From contig NZ_JACJHY010000026.1 of assembly GCF_014138625.1 (NCBI RefSeq), positions 1 through 64,000 on the forward strand: 64,000 nucleotides of DNA, read 5' to 3'. Numbering within the stretch: position 1 is the first letter of the stretch; each line of letters opens with the position of its first letter. The translations under genes and the position numbers were made by a program. Below, piece after piece: positions 36,312 to 45,651 of the stretch. The stretch comes from Aminobacter ciceronei. GTDB taxonomy: Bacteria; Pseudomonadota; Alphaproteobacteria; Rhizobiales; Rhizobiaceae. The notes beneath the pieces are model-generated. The model had not been told where the DNA came from, did no database searches, and worked only from the letters and a program-made list of their open reading frames with translations.

Positions 36312-37048
36312 GCCAACGGTTTGAACAGCGTCTTGAAGTCGACGCGCACGGGGTGGTCGGACAGGTCGATCTGAGCCTCGATATGACGGAGATGGTGGTC
36401 CATGTACTGCGCAGCTTTTTTGCCGTCCCGCCGCTTCAGGGCGTCCACGATCTCCTTGTGCTCGCTGTACGAGCACGGCACCGCACCCGGCGATTCGTAC
36501 AGCGCGATGATCAGCGACGTCCGCGACACCAGTTCGTGCACGAAGTCACGCAGCACCTCGTTTCCGGCAAGCGAAGCGAGTTCACGATGAAAATCCCCGG
36601 AGAGCTGCAGCCGCCTATGTTTGCTGTCTTGCTCGACTGCCTCCGCCTCGGCGCTCACCATGGCCGTCAGCCGATCGACGTCTTCCCTGGTTATCGTCGA
36701 GGCGAGCTTTTCCGCAAGGATGCATTCCACGCCGCGCCTGGCTTCGAACACCTGCCGCGCCTCCTCGATCGAAGGCTTGGCGACGAAGGCGCCCTTGTTG
36801 GGGATCAGGTCGACCAGCTTCTCGTGCGACAGCCGCTGCAGAACCTTGCGGATGATGGTGCGGCTGACGCCGAAGGCAGTCGCCAGCGCGTCCTCCTGCA
36901 AGGGCGTGGCGGGGCGGATCTGGTGGTTGATGATCGCCGCGTAGATTTCGCCGTGAATATGCTCGTCGGTCGGGCCGCCGCGCTTTTTGGTCTTGCCGCT
37001 CTGGCTCGACGAAACGGCGGTCTTCGAAGCGTGGGGCTCGCGTAGCAT
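36308..37048 (-). CDS. GntR-family (FCD) transcriptional regulator
   Basis: 246 aa. Winged helix at about 25-95 (HGEIYAAIINHQIRPATPLQ, TAFGVSRTIIRKVLQRL), then an FCD ligand domain (about 100-230) with metal-site histidines in DFHRELA and SEHKEIVDAL. AGGA precedes the ATG. Divergent from the ABC ATPase gene and convergent with the racemase gene. It is the likely repressor of the whole island; boxes containing GTATAC recur in front of the racemase and the binding-protein gene. Confidence 0.88.
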   Translation of the reverse strand: MLREPHASKTAVSSSQSGKTKKRGGPTDEHIHGEIYAAIINHQIRPATPLQEDALATAFGVSRTIIRKVLQRLSHEKLVDLIPNKGAFVAKPSIEEARQVFEARRGVECILAEKLASTITREDVDRLTAMVSAEAEAVEQDSKHRRLQLSGDFHRELASLAGNEVLRDFVHELVSRTSLIIALYESPGAVPCSYSEHKEIVDALKRRDGKKAAQYMDHHLRHIEAQIDLSDHPVRVDFKTLFKPLA

Positions 37049-37180
37049 GTCACGATCCTGATGAATTGACCTGGTGAATTGGGCATAAGGAGGACTTGGT
37101 ATGTATTCTATCCTCTACAGTCGCTGCTTGGAACATGCCTTTTCCCTTGGCACAACCCTTGAACGCATGGCGGTGCTCCC

Positions 37181-38194
37181 ATGACTGGACTGGCCTTTGA
37201 TCCGGGAGCGGCGGCGCAAGCTGCCGCCGTCCTCGATGTACACAATCTGCGCATCGAGTTTCCGCTGCGCCAACGCTCGCTCGTCGCCGTCGACGACGTT
37301 TCCTTCAGCATAGGCCAGGGCGAAATCCTCGGCGTCGTCGGCGAATCCGGCGCCGGCAAGTCGCTGACCGGAAGCGCCCTGATCGGGCTGCTTCAGCCGC
37401 CCGGGCGCATATCGGGCGGCACCGTCCATCTCTCCGGCCAGCGCATCGACGACCTGCCCCAGGCCGAACAACGCAAGCTGCGCGGCCGCCATATCGGCGC
37501 GATTTTCCAGGACCCGCTGACCAGCCTCGACCCGCTGTTCACCGTCGGACGCCAGTTGACAGAAACCATCCGCGCGCATCATCCGGGCAATGCCGAGACC
37601 GCACGCGCCAAGGCGCTGCAGCTGCTGCGCGAGGTCGGCATCGCCGATCCGGAAAACCGCTTCAGCCAGTATCCGCACCAGTTCTCGGGCGGCATGCGCC
37701 AACGCATCGTCATAGCACTGGCGCTTGCCGGCGAGCCGGAGCTGATCATTGCCGACGAGCCGACGACGGCACTCGACGTTTCGGTCCAGGCCCAGATCAT
37801 CGGGCTGTTGAAGCGGCTTGCGGCGACCCGTGGCACCGCGATCATGCTTGTCACCCACGACATGGGTGTCATCGCCGAAACCGCCGACCGGGTCGCGGTG
37901 ATGTATGCCGGCCGCGTCGTCGAGATCGGCCCCGTCGACGAGGTCATCCACCGGCCACGCCACCCCTATACTGCCGGGTTGATGGGCTCGATCCCGTCGC
38001 TCAATCGCAAGGCCGACCGGCTTGCCCAGATCGATGGCTCGATGCCGCGCCTGGGCAGCTGGCCGGAAGGCTGCGCCTTCAATCCGCGCTGCCCCAAGGC
38101 CGGAGACCGCTGCCGCAGCGAACTGCCCCGGCTCGCCGATGCCGGCGGCACATCCGCCGCCTGTTTCATCCACCAGGGCGGCACGACGCTCTGA
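37181..38194 (+). CDS. ABC transporter ATPase (DppD/OppD type)
   Basis: 337 aa. Walker A GESGAGKS near residue 55, signature FSGGMRQR, Walker B ELIIADEP and an oligo_HPY C-terminal domain with the cysteine pattern CAFNPRCPKAGDRC that often binds an iron-sulfur cluster. It is one of two ATPases of a peptide/opine/nickel-class importer completed by the genes at 38665-44353. A 470-base gap separates it from the binding-protein gene, so it may have its own promoter next to the GntR gene. Confidence 0.92.
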   Translation: MTGLAFDPGAAAQAAAVLDVHNLRIEFPLRQRSLVAVDDVSFSIGQGEILGVVGESGAGKSLTGSALIGLLQPPGRISGGTVHLSGQRIDDLPQAEQRKLRGRHIGAIFQDPLTSLDPLFTVGRQLTETIRAHHPGNAETARAKALQLLREVGIADPENRFSQYPHQFSGGMRQRIVIALALAGEPELIIADEPTTALDVSVQAQIIGLLKRLAATRGTAIMLVTHDMGVIAETADRVAVMYAGRVVEIGPVDEVIHRPRHPYTAGLMGSIPSLNRKADRLAQIDGSMPRLGSWPEGCAFNPRCPKAGDRCRSELPRLADAGGTSAACFIHQGGTTL

Positions 38195-38664
38195 CGGCAG
38201 AACAGCCGCCCCAAGGATGGCGCTGCCGCGGTCTGAACATGGCCTTCGATTTCGATAGCGTCGCCCGTTGCGACGGCGCTGGTTTCGCCACGCCCATGCC
38301 CCTGCCGCACAGCTCAAATTTCAGGCATTGTTTGTATACAATTTATGCCATTTTACGCATACAACACTGTAGACGAAGCGTATTCGATGTGAAATCATCC
38401 CTCCTGTCGGCTCTCAACAGGCTAGGCTCCAAGTGACAAGTGCTCGAGATCAGAACGGATCGAAATGGGCATTCCCCGAACCTCGGGGGATGAGAGGATC
38501 GCGGTTTCGTTCCTGTCACGCCGGCCACACAGCCTTGTTGAACCAGTTCTCGAACCCGATGGATGCGGCGGCTTTCGGCATGCTCGACGCCCTGGCCATC
38601 GGCATGCCGACGCCCGAACGAGACAAGACAAGTCCAACAATCAAGAACTGTGTGGGAACAGCCG
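38195..38664 (+). promoter_or_regulatory. Spacer before the binding-protein gene with operator-like palindrome
   Basis: 470 bases without a convincing gene. Contains TTGTATACAA (38332-38341), related near-sites directly after it (GCATACAACACTGTAGAC), and a hairpin CCCCGA-ACC-TCGGGG (38474-38488). The binding-protein operon probably starts here, giving a leader of up to 300 bases. Confidence 0.45.
38332..38341. promoter_or_regulatory. Candidate GntR operator (site 3)
   Basis: TTGTATACAA is a perfect 10-bp palindrome and shares GTATACAAT with sites 1 and 2 (38334-38342). It is upstream of the ABC/amidohydrolase operon. Confidence 0.55.
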
Positions 38665-40230
38665 ATGAACCGTTATCTGAAACTCCTTCTCCTCACCTCC
38701 TGCGCCGGCCTCGCCATCAGCGCGGCTGAAGCCAAGACGCTGCGGTTCGCTGAATCGCAGGAAATCAGTTCGATGGACCCTCACGCGGCGCGTGAGGATT
38801 TCACGCTCAGCCTGATCGGCAACGTCTATGAAGGCCTTGTCCGCTGGAACAAGGAGCTCAAGATCGAGCCGGCCCTGGCCGAAAGCTGGGAAACGCTGTC
38901 CGACACTCAGTGGCGCTTCCACCTGCGCAAGGGCGTGGAGTTCCACAACGGCAACCCGTTCACCGCCGACGACGTGATCTTCTCCTATGAGCGTGCCGGT
39001 TCGCCGGGCTCGCCCTTCGCCGGCCTGCTCGAGCCGATCGCCGGGATCGCCAAGGTCGACGACCACACCATCGACATCACGCTCAAGCGCAAATACGCGC
39101 TGCTGCTCAACGATTTCGCCGGCTGGTACATCCTCGACAAGGAATTCCAGGAATCGATCGGCGCCCAGAAGCCGCTCGACCTGTCGACCAACACCGGCGG
39201 CGCGATGATCACGCAAGGGATCGGCACCGGACCGTTCAAGGTCGCCAGCCGCGAGCCCGACGTGAAGACCGTCTTCGTCGCCAACGAAAAATGGTGGGAC
39301 AAGCGCGAGCACAACATCGACGAGATCGTCTACACGCCAATCGCCAACAATGCCACGCGCGTCGCGGCCCTGCTCTCCGGCGAGGTCGACTTCATCCGCA
39401 ACGCGCCGCCGCAGGACGTCGCGCGCGTCGAGGGAACACCCGGAATGCAGATCATGCGCGCGCCACATCTGCGCAACATCTTTTACGGCATGGACCAGCA
39501 GTCCAAGACCTTGCCCGGCCTCGATTCCAACCCGCTCGCCGACGTACGCGTCCGCAAGGCGATCTACCAGGCCATCGACATCGACGGCATCAAACGCTCG
39601 ATCATGCGCGACAACAGCCGCCCGTCGGCGATCATGATGGCGCCGCAGTTGCCCTTCTACGACGCCAGCCTCGACGTCCGCTTCCCCTTTGATATCGAGG
39701 CGTCGAAGGCACTGCTCAAGGAAGCGGGTTATGCCGACGGCTTCACCTTGCCGATGGATTGCCCGGCCGGTTCGTTCATCAATGACGAGCAGATCTGCCA
39801 GGCAACTGTCGGCATGCTCGCCAAGGTCGGCATCAAGGCGCAGCTGACGATGCACCCGCCTGTGCAGTTCGACACCGAGCTGCCCGCCGGCAAATACTCT
39901 TTCTACATGCTCGGCTGGGCCGGCCTGCCGACGCTGGACGCCTACAACATCATCTCGGCGACCTTCCACACACCCACCGGCGACCTCGGCGCCTGGAACC
40001 CGAAAGGCTATTCCAACGCCCGCGTCGACGAGCTGATCCCGCAGATCGGCACCGAATACGACACCGAGAAGCGCCAGGAGATGATCTCCGAGGTGATGAA
40101 GCTGCACCGCGACGAGGTCGGCAAGATCATGCTGCACCAGCAGTTCCTGACCTGGGGTATGAGCGACAAGGTCCACGCCATCGTACCAGCCGACGAATAC
40201 ACGCGGTTCTGGTACTACACGATGGACTGA
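38665..40230 (+). CDS. ABC transporter substrate-binding protein (family 5, DppA type)
   Basis: 521 aa. A signal peptide (about 1-23, ending SAAEA) is followed by an SBP_bac_5 fold: FRLRKGVEFHNG-like segment (FHLRKGVEFHNGNPFTADDV) and WNPKGYSNARVDELI near the end. It captures a peptide-like or small polar ligand in the periplasm. The ATG at 38665 is chosen because the signal peptide starts there; an upstream extension to 38563 is not credible. First gene of an operon with two permeases, an amidohydrolase and a second ATPase. Confidence 0.92.
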   Translation: MNRYLKLLLLTSCAGLAISAAEAKTLRFAESQEISSMDPHAAREDFTLSLIGNVYEGLVRWNKELKIEPALAESWETLSDTQWRFHLRKGVEFHNGNPFTADDVIFSYERAGSPGSPFAGLLEPIAGIAKVDDHTIDITLKRKYALLLNDFAGWYILDKEFQESIGAQKPLDLSTNTGGAMITQGIGTGPFKVASREPDVKTVFVANEKWWDKREHNIDEIVYTPIANNATRVAALLSGEVDFIRNAPPQDVARVEGTPGMQIMRAPHLRNIFYGMDQQSKTLPGLDSNPLADVRVRKAIYQAIDIDGIKRSIMRDNSRPSAIMMAPQLPFYDASLDVRFPFDIEASKALLKEAGYADGFTLPMDCPAGSFINDEQICQATVGMLAKVGIKAQLTMHPPVQFDTELPAGKYSFYMLGWAGLPTLDAYNIISATFHTPTGDLGAWNPKGYSNARVDELIPQIGTEYDTEKRQEMISEVMKLHRDEVGKIMLHQQFLTWGMSDKVHAIVPADEYTRFWYYTMD

Positions 40231-40290
40231 CGATTGATCGGAGGCTGGGCGCCACGCGCGCCCGGCCTCTTCTCCATTTCAGAGGCTGAG

Positions 40291-41256
40291 ATGATTTCCT
40301 TGCTCGCCACGCGACTGACCAGCGTCATCCTCGTGATGCTGGTCGTGTCGGCGCTTTCGTTCTCGATCTTCAATTTCCTCGGCGACCCGGTGAACAACAT
40401 CCTCGGCGTCAACGCCACGCTTGCCCAGCGCGAGGAACTGCGTGTCGCCCTTGGTCTCGACCAGTCGACTTTCGTCCAGTTCTGGCGCTTCGTCGAACGT
40501 GCCGTGGTCGGCGATTTCGGCATCTCCTATCGCAACCGCCAGCCGGTGGTCGACCTGATCCTCGCCCGCCTGCCGGCGACGCTGGAGCTCGTCATGTGCG
40601 CGACCGTCATTGCCCTTGCCATGGGTATCCCGATGGGCGTCTATACGGCGCTCAAGCCACGTGGCCTGTTGAGCCGCAGCCTGCAGTTTGGGTCGCTGCT
40701 CGGCATCTCCATGCCGCAGTTCCTGATCGGCATGCTTCTGATCCTGGTGTTCTCCGTCGAACTGCGCTGGCTCTCGGCCTTCGGCCGCGGCGAGGTCGTG
40801 ACGCTGGGTTGGTGGACGACTGGCCTGCTCACCACATCAGGCATCAAGGCTCTGATCATGCCGACCATCACGCTCGCCGTGTTCCAGGTGTCGATGATCA
40901 TGCGGCTCGTGCGCGGCGAAATGCTTGAGGTGGTACGCACGGATTTCGTCAAGTTCGCCCGCGCCCGTGGCCTGTCTGACCGCGCCGTCTATCTGACGCA
41001 TGCGCTGCGCAACAGCCTGTTGCCGGTCATTACCATCACTGGCCTGCAGATCGGCTCGCTGATCGCCTTCGCCATCGTCGTCGAGGCGGTCTTCCAGTGG
41101 CCCGGCATGGGCATGCTGATCCTGCAGGCCATCGAATTCGCCGACTTCCCCGTCATGGCCGCCTATCTCGCCTTCGTCGGTTTCAGTTTCGTCACGATCA
41201 ACCTGGTCGTCGACCTTATCTATCTCGCCGTTGATCCAAGGTTGCGCGCAAAATGA
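40291..41256 (+). CDS. ABC transporter permease (DppB type)
   Basis: 321 aa with about six membrane segments, the first at 5-30 and typical of the family (the sequence begins ISLLATRLTSVILVMLVV). The BPD_transp_1 EAA-like loop is visible in ARARGLSDRAVYLTHALRNS. AGAGG lies 5 bases before ATG 40291, preferred over a TTG at 40234. Overlaps the next gene by 4 bases (ATGA), indicating translational coupling. Confidence 0.92.
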   Translation: MISLLATRLTSVILVMLVVSALSFSIFNFLGDPVNNILGVNATLAQREELRVALGLDQSTFVQFWRFVERAVVGDFGISYRNRQPVVDLILARLPATLELVMCATVIALAMGIPMGVYTALKPRGLLSRSLQFGSLLGISMPQFLIGMLLILVFSVELRWLSAFGRGEVVTLGWWTTGLLTTSGIKALIMPTITLAVFQVSMIMRLVRGEMLEVVRTDFVKFARARGLSDRAVYLTHALRNSLLPVITITGLQIGSLIAFAIVVEAVFQWPGMGMLILQAIEFADFPVMAAYLAFVGFSFVTINLVVDLIYLAVDPRLRAK

Positions 41257-42176
41257 GCCAGCTCGTCCTCCGACTGAAAGCCTTTGGCAACAGCGAACTG
41301 GCCTGGCGTTTCAGGAACTCGCCGCCGGTCATCTTCGCCGCTGTCGCGCTGATCGCGCTGGTGTTCTGTGCCGCCGCCGCAAGCCTGATTGCGCCTCACA
41401 ATCCGTTCGATCCGGCCACCCTCAACATCATGGACGCCCGCCTGCCGCCGGCATGGATCGACGGCGGCAGTTCGACCTACCTGCTAGGCACCGACGAGCA
41501 GGGCCGCGACATCCTCTCCACCATCTTCTACGGTATGCGGGTGTCGATCCTGGTCGGCATCGCCGCCGTCGCCTTCTCGATGACCATCGGCGTCGCACTC
41601 GGCCTGATCGCCGGCTATCTCGGCGGCTGGGTCGACACGGTCATCATGCGGCTCGGCGACATCCAGCTCAGCTTTCCGACCATCATGATCGCCTTTTTCA
41701 TCGACGGCGTCGCCAAGATCGTCATGCCGATCGGCATGCGCGAGGAGATGCGTTTCTACGTCGTCATCCTGGCGATCGGCGTCGCCGACTGGGTGCAGTT
41801 CGCCCGCACCGTGCGCGCTGCCACCATGATCGAGCGCCGCAAAGACTATGTCGCCGCAGCCCGCATCAGCGAGGTCGGCAACGTCCGTATCCTGCTTGCC
41901 CACATCCTGCCCAACACCATCGGCCCGGTGCTGGTGCTGGCAACGCTCGGCCTCGGCGTCGCCATCCTCACCGAAGCGATCCTGTCCTTCCTCGGCCTCG
42001 GCATGCCGCCGTCGCAGCCCTCGCTCGGAACCCTGATCCGCGCCGGCAACGACCTGCTGCTGTCGGGCGAATGGTGGATCTCGCTGTTCCCCGGCGCCGC
42101 ACTCGTGCTTCTGGTGCTGGCCGTCAACATCGTCGGCGACTGGCTTCGAGACGTCCTCAATCCTCGCCTTCGCTAA
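41253..42176 (+). CDS. ABC transporter permease (DppC type)
   Basis: 307 aa. N-terminal OppC_N helix, then the motif LLGTDEQGRDILSTIFYGMR that marks DppC/OppC proteins, and about five more membrane segments with the coupling-loop sequence AARISEVGNVRILLAHILPN. Partner of the DppB-type permease just upstream. The amidohydrolase gene follows 18 bases later. Confidence 0.93.
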   Translation: MSQLVLRLKAFGNSELAWRFRNSPPVIFAAVALIALVFCAAAASLIAPHNPFDPATLNIMDARLPPAWIDGGSSTYLLGTDEQGRDILSTIFYGMRVSILVGIAAVAFSMTIGVALGLIAGYLGGWVDTVIMRLGDIQLSFPTIMIAFFIDGVAKIVMPIGMREEMRFYVVILAIGVADWVQFARTVRAATMIERRKDYVAAARISEVGNVRILLAHILPNTIGPVLVLATLGLGVAILTEAILSFLGLGMPPSQPSLGTLIRAGNDLLLSGEWWISLFPGAALVLLVLAVNIVGDWLRDVLNPRLR

Positions 42177-42194
42177 GACCACGGAACAGCAATC

Positions 42195-43394
42195 ATGACC
42201 AACCTTCTGCTCACCAATGTCCGCCCCGATGCCGGGAGCGCGGGCAACATCCTGATCGAGAACGGCCGCATCGCGGCGATTGGCAGCAATGTGACGGGCC
42301 CTGACGGCATCACGGTCGTTGACGGCAAGGGCGCGATCGCCATTGCCCCCTTCGTCGAGGCGCACGTCCATCTCGACAAGATCCTGTGGGGCCTGCCCTG
42401 GCACAGCATCAATGTGCCGGATTCACTCCGCTCCATGATCGACAACGAGGTCGAGATCCGCCGCAGCTTGCCCTGGTCTGTCGCCGAGCGCGCCGGCAAT
42501 CTGATGCGCCAGTGCGTCGCCAACGGCTCGACCCACATTCGCAGCCATGTCGACATCTCGCCCGAATACAAGCTCGACAATCTGCATGGCGTGCTCGCCG
42601 CATGGGAAAAGACCAAGCACGCCGTCGACCTCGAGATCGTCGCCTTCCCGCAACTCGGCATGCTGATCGAGCCGGGTACGGCAGAGCTTATGGAAGCAGC
42701 CCTTGACGAAGGCGCCTCTGTAATCGGCGGCATCGACCCGGCCAGCGTCGACGGCGACGCGAAGGGCCATCTCGACACCATTTTCGGCATCGCCCACCGC
42801 AAGCAGGCCAAGATCGACATCCACCTGCATGAGCGCGGCGAGCTCGGCCTCTACGAACTCGGCCTGATCGCCGAGCGCGCCAAGGCGCTTGGCATGCAGG
42901 ACAAGGTCATCGTCAGCCATGCCTTCTGTCTCGGCACCGCATCGCGCGACGAGCTCGCCCGCATGATGGACCTGCTCGCCGAGGCCGGCATCGGCATCAT
43001 CTCGGCGGTGCCCGGCGACATCCCCTTCCCGCCGATGTTCGAGCTTGCCGACTATGGCGTGCGTTGTGCTGTGGCGTCGGATTCGTTGCGCGACACCTGG
43101 AACCCGCATGGCAATGGCGACATGCTGGAGCGCTGCTGGCTGTTGTCCTGGCGCAGCAACTGCCGCACCGACGCCGAGCTGACGGCTGCCCTCGACATGG
43201 GTACGAAGCGCGGCGCCGACCTGCTCGATCTCGCCGGCCATGGGCTGGATGTCGGCTGCGACGGCAGCCTCGTGCTGATCGAAGGTGAAAACCAGGCCCA
43301 GATCGTCGTCGACCGGCCCAAGCGCGCACTGGTGGTCAAGCGCGGCCGTATCGTCGCCCGCGACGGCAGTTGGATCGATGGTGGCGGCGCATGA
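42195..43394 (+). CDS. Amidohydrolase, cytosine deaminase-like
   Basis: 399 aa metal-dependent hydrolase. The metal ligands are seen in HVHLDK (57-62), STHIRSHVD, DIHLHERGE, VSHAF and ASDSLRD, the pattern of the cytosine deaminase/AtzC branch rather than the hydantoinase branch. It should deaminate or hydrolyse a cyclic nitrogen compound in the cytoplasm. It is embedded between the second permease and the second ATPase and overlaps the ATPase start by four bases (ATGA), so it is made together with the importer and probably acts on the imported compound. Confidence 0.88.
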   Translation: MTNLLLTNVRPDAGSAGNILIENGRIAAIGSNVTGPDGITVVDGKGAIAIAPFVEAHVHLDKILWGLPWHSINVPDSLRSMIDNEVEIRRSLPWSVAERAGNLMRQCVANGSTHIRSHVDISPEYKLDNLHGVLAAWEKTKHAVDLEIVAFPQLGMLIEPGTAELMEAALDEGASVIGGIDPASVDGDAKGHLDTIFGIAHRKQAKIDIHLHERGELGLYELGLIAERAKALGMQDKVIVSHAFCLGTASRDELARMMDLLAEAGIGIISAVPGDIPFPPMFELADYGVRCAVASDSLRDTWNPHGNGDMLERCWLLSWRSNCRTDAELTAALDMGTKRGADLLDLAGHGLDVGCDGSLVLIEGENQAQIVVDRPKRALVVKRGRIVARDGSWIDGGGA

Positions 43395-44353
43395 ACGCAA
43401 TCGTTACCGAACAGCCCTTGCTCAAGGTCGCCAATCTCGGCCGCACCTTCGATGTTTCAGCACCCTTCCTGCAACGCCTGGCAACCGGCGCCCCGCGTCG
43501 CAGCGTCAAGGCCGTCGACGGCGTCAGCTTCGCCATTCGCCCCGGCACCACCTTCTCGCTGGTTGGCGAATCCGGCTGCGGCAAGTCCACCGTCGCACGC
43601 CTCGTCGCCGGACTGGAAAGGCCGACCGTAGGCGCCGTCGAGATCCGCAAGGACAGCGGCGAGCGTGTGCGCTTGCAGATGGTGTTCCAGGATCCGGTCG
43701 GCAGCCTCAATCCACGCTGGCGCATCGGCCAGAGCATTGCCGAGCCCATGGCGCGAAAGCTTGGCCGCATTGAGCGCCGCAAGCGCATCGGCGAGCTGCT
43801 GGTCACCGTAGGCCTGGCACCCAGCGACGCCGACAAATATCCGCACGAATTCTCCGGCGGCCAGCGCCAGCGCATCTCGATCGCCCGCGCGCTTGCCGCC
43901 GAGGCCGAGCTGCTTTTGCTCGACGAACCGACATCCGCCCTCGACGTGTCTGTGCAGGCACAGGTGCTCAACCTGCTCAAGGATCTGCAGCAGAAACTAG
44001 GGCTGACCTATCTGTTCATCAGCCACAATCTGTCGGTCGTGCGTTTCCTCACCGACCGCATCGGTGTGATGTATCTCGGCCGCCTCGTCGAGGAAGGACC
44101 GGGCGAAATCATCCTCGAAAACCCGCAACACCCCTACACCAGGCTGCTGCTCGAAACCGTGCCCGACCTCGAAGCGCCGAAGCGCGACCGCGCGCCCTTG
44201 GGCGGCGACATTCCGAGCCCGCTCAACCCGCCCAGCGGCTGTACCTTCCACCCGCGCTGCCCGCTGGCGATGGACGTCTGCAAGAAGGAACGGCCGGAAC
44301 TAAGGCACTCGGCAGCCGGCGCCAACGTCGCCTGCCACGCCATTCAAGACTGA
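43391..44353 (+). CDS. ABC transporter ATPase (DppF/OppF type)
   Basis: 320 aa. Walker A GESGCGKST, signature FSGGQRQR, Walker B LLLLDEP, and an oligo_HPY tail with CTFHPRCPLAMDVC. Second ATPase subunit of the importer; pairs with the DppD-type protein encoded at 37181-38194. Start overlaps the amidohydrolase stop. A bulged hairpin at 44395-44416 follows the stop codon by about 40 bases. Confidence 0.93.
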   Translation: MNAIVTEQPLLKVANLGRTFDVSAPFLQRLATGAPRRSVKAVDGVSFAIRPGTTFSLVGESGCGKSTVARLVAGLERPTVGAVEIRKDSGERVRLQMVFQDPVGSLNPRWRIGQSIAEPMARKLGRIERRKRIGELLVTVGLAPSDADKYPHEFSGGQRQRISIARALAAEAELLLLDEPTSALDVSVQAQVLNLLKDLQQKLGLTYLFISHNLSVVRFLTDRIGVMYLGRLVEEGPGEIILENPQHPYTRLLLETVPDLEAPKRDRAPLGGDIPSPLNPPSGCTFHPRCPLAMDVCKKERPELRHSAAGANVACHAIQD

Positions 44354-44394
44354 GCAGCAACGCACAACGCAAGGCCAGTTCCCGCACATTAGAT

Positions 44395-44416
44395 CCGAAA
44401 GGTTGCCAACCTTCGG
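44395..44416 (+). terminator. Possible hairpin terminator of the ABC operon
   Basis: CCGAAAGGTTG and CAACCTTCGG pair with one bulged A and a one-base gap. There is no T-run after it, so termination is uncertain. Confidence 0.3.
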
Positions 44417-44600
44417 CATGCGCCGGCCGTTCATTCGGGCGGTCGGCAAAGAAGGGCTCGACCTTTCGGTTGACGAGCCTCTCGTCACACGCCAGAAAGT
44501 GTTCACCAAAGCCGCGCTTCGCCTTCTGGTTGCTCGCCACGGCTCTGCTGGACGGCCGCATGCCGGGCACCTGTCTTGGGCCTATGGAGCTTCGCACCCC

Positions 44601-45597
44601 ATGAAAATTCCCCGGAAGCTCGGTCATATCTGGATAGGCCCGAAGCAGCAGCCGTCGCAGTGGATGCAGAGCTGGATCGAGCGGCACCCGGACTGGGAAT
44701 ACACGCTCTACGACAATGACTTCCTCCGTAACGGCACGTTCAGGACTCGCGCCCAGATCGACGAGTACATGAAGCGCGGCGCTTATGCCGGTGCCGCAGA
44801 CCTGCTGCGCTTCGAAATCCTGTACGCCCAGGGCGGCTACATGGCCGGGCGGACAGCATTTGCGTCCACCCGGTCGATGAATTGTTCGATGACGGTGGAA
44901 GCCTCTACACTGTCTACGAAAACGAATTCCTGCGCGGCCAGTTGGTTGCCCCGATCGTTGCGGCTGCGCCGGGCCATCCATTCCTGGACCTGATCCTCTC
45001 CATACTGGAAAAGCCCCCCCGGCCGAACTGGACGAGCCCTGGAGGAACGGCATCCTCGCCACCGCCGGAGGCCCCGCCTTCATCGTCGATACGGTGAAGG
45101 CGCCCAACGACAGCATTCCGGCCGCCATCGCCATTCTCCGCAATGCCCAGCCAGCCAACAAGCGCGCAGTGATCGGCTTTATCTCCGACTATACTGGTGG
45201 CCCGAGGAAGGGCACCGCACTTGCATACGACCTCGCCTACCAATGTTCGGACCAGTTCATCTTCGTCGGCGAAAACGGCCATCGCGCCCGCCCTACCGCA
45301 GAGGACAGGAACAGCGGCAAGTTCATCGACTTCCTCTTGCCAAAGGAGGCATCTGACTATGTCAAGGCAACCTCGCGGCCGAACGAACTGATCCTTCTGA
45401 AGGGGTCACAGACCCAGCATCTTGAACGGATCGCGCTCAGTTGGACACACGATGTCCAGTGCTGGGAAACCAATTGCGGCAAGTACATCGACTGTCTGCA
45501 ATGCGGAATGGTCGAGGTTCCCTACCACGATCATCGCAAGGCCCGGAAAGCTCGTTCGCGGGCCATGCGGAACAAAGGCAGCCAATCCACGGACTGA
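44601..45597 (+). pseudogene. Glycosyltransferase with DXD-type sugar-binding region, two frameshifts
   Basis: The start MKIPRKLGHIWIGPK and the stretch GAYAGAADLLRFEILYAQGG match Gly_transf_sug (OCH1/GT32-like) enzymes, which transfer sugars to surface polymers. The frame breaks near 44842 at GGCCGGGCGG. It continues one frame back (VHPVDELFDDGG, YENEFLRGQLVAP), then breaks again at a run of seven C (45014-45020) before finishing in the third frame (FIVDTVKAPNDS to the stop at 45597). Both breaks equal the loss of one base in a G or C run. Restoring them gives about 332 aa. Either a recent pseudogene or two sequencing errors. Confidence 0.75.
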
Positions 45598-45651
45598 GGG
45601 CATGCCCCCTCGAGCAGGAGTGACGGGCGAGGCCTGGCCCTCCGGGTGAAA

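Noticed and set aside
37091-37115. GGTATGTATTCTATCC between gntR and the ABC ATPase gene as a fourth GntR operator
   Set aside because: It lacks the GTATAC core and shows no convincing symmetry.
44403-44600. In-frame extension upstream of the glycosyltransferase start
   Set aside because: The family N-terminus (KIPRKLGHIWIG) begins at 44601; the upstream part has no similarity and overlaps a hairpin.
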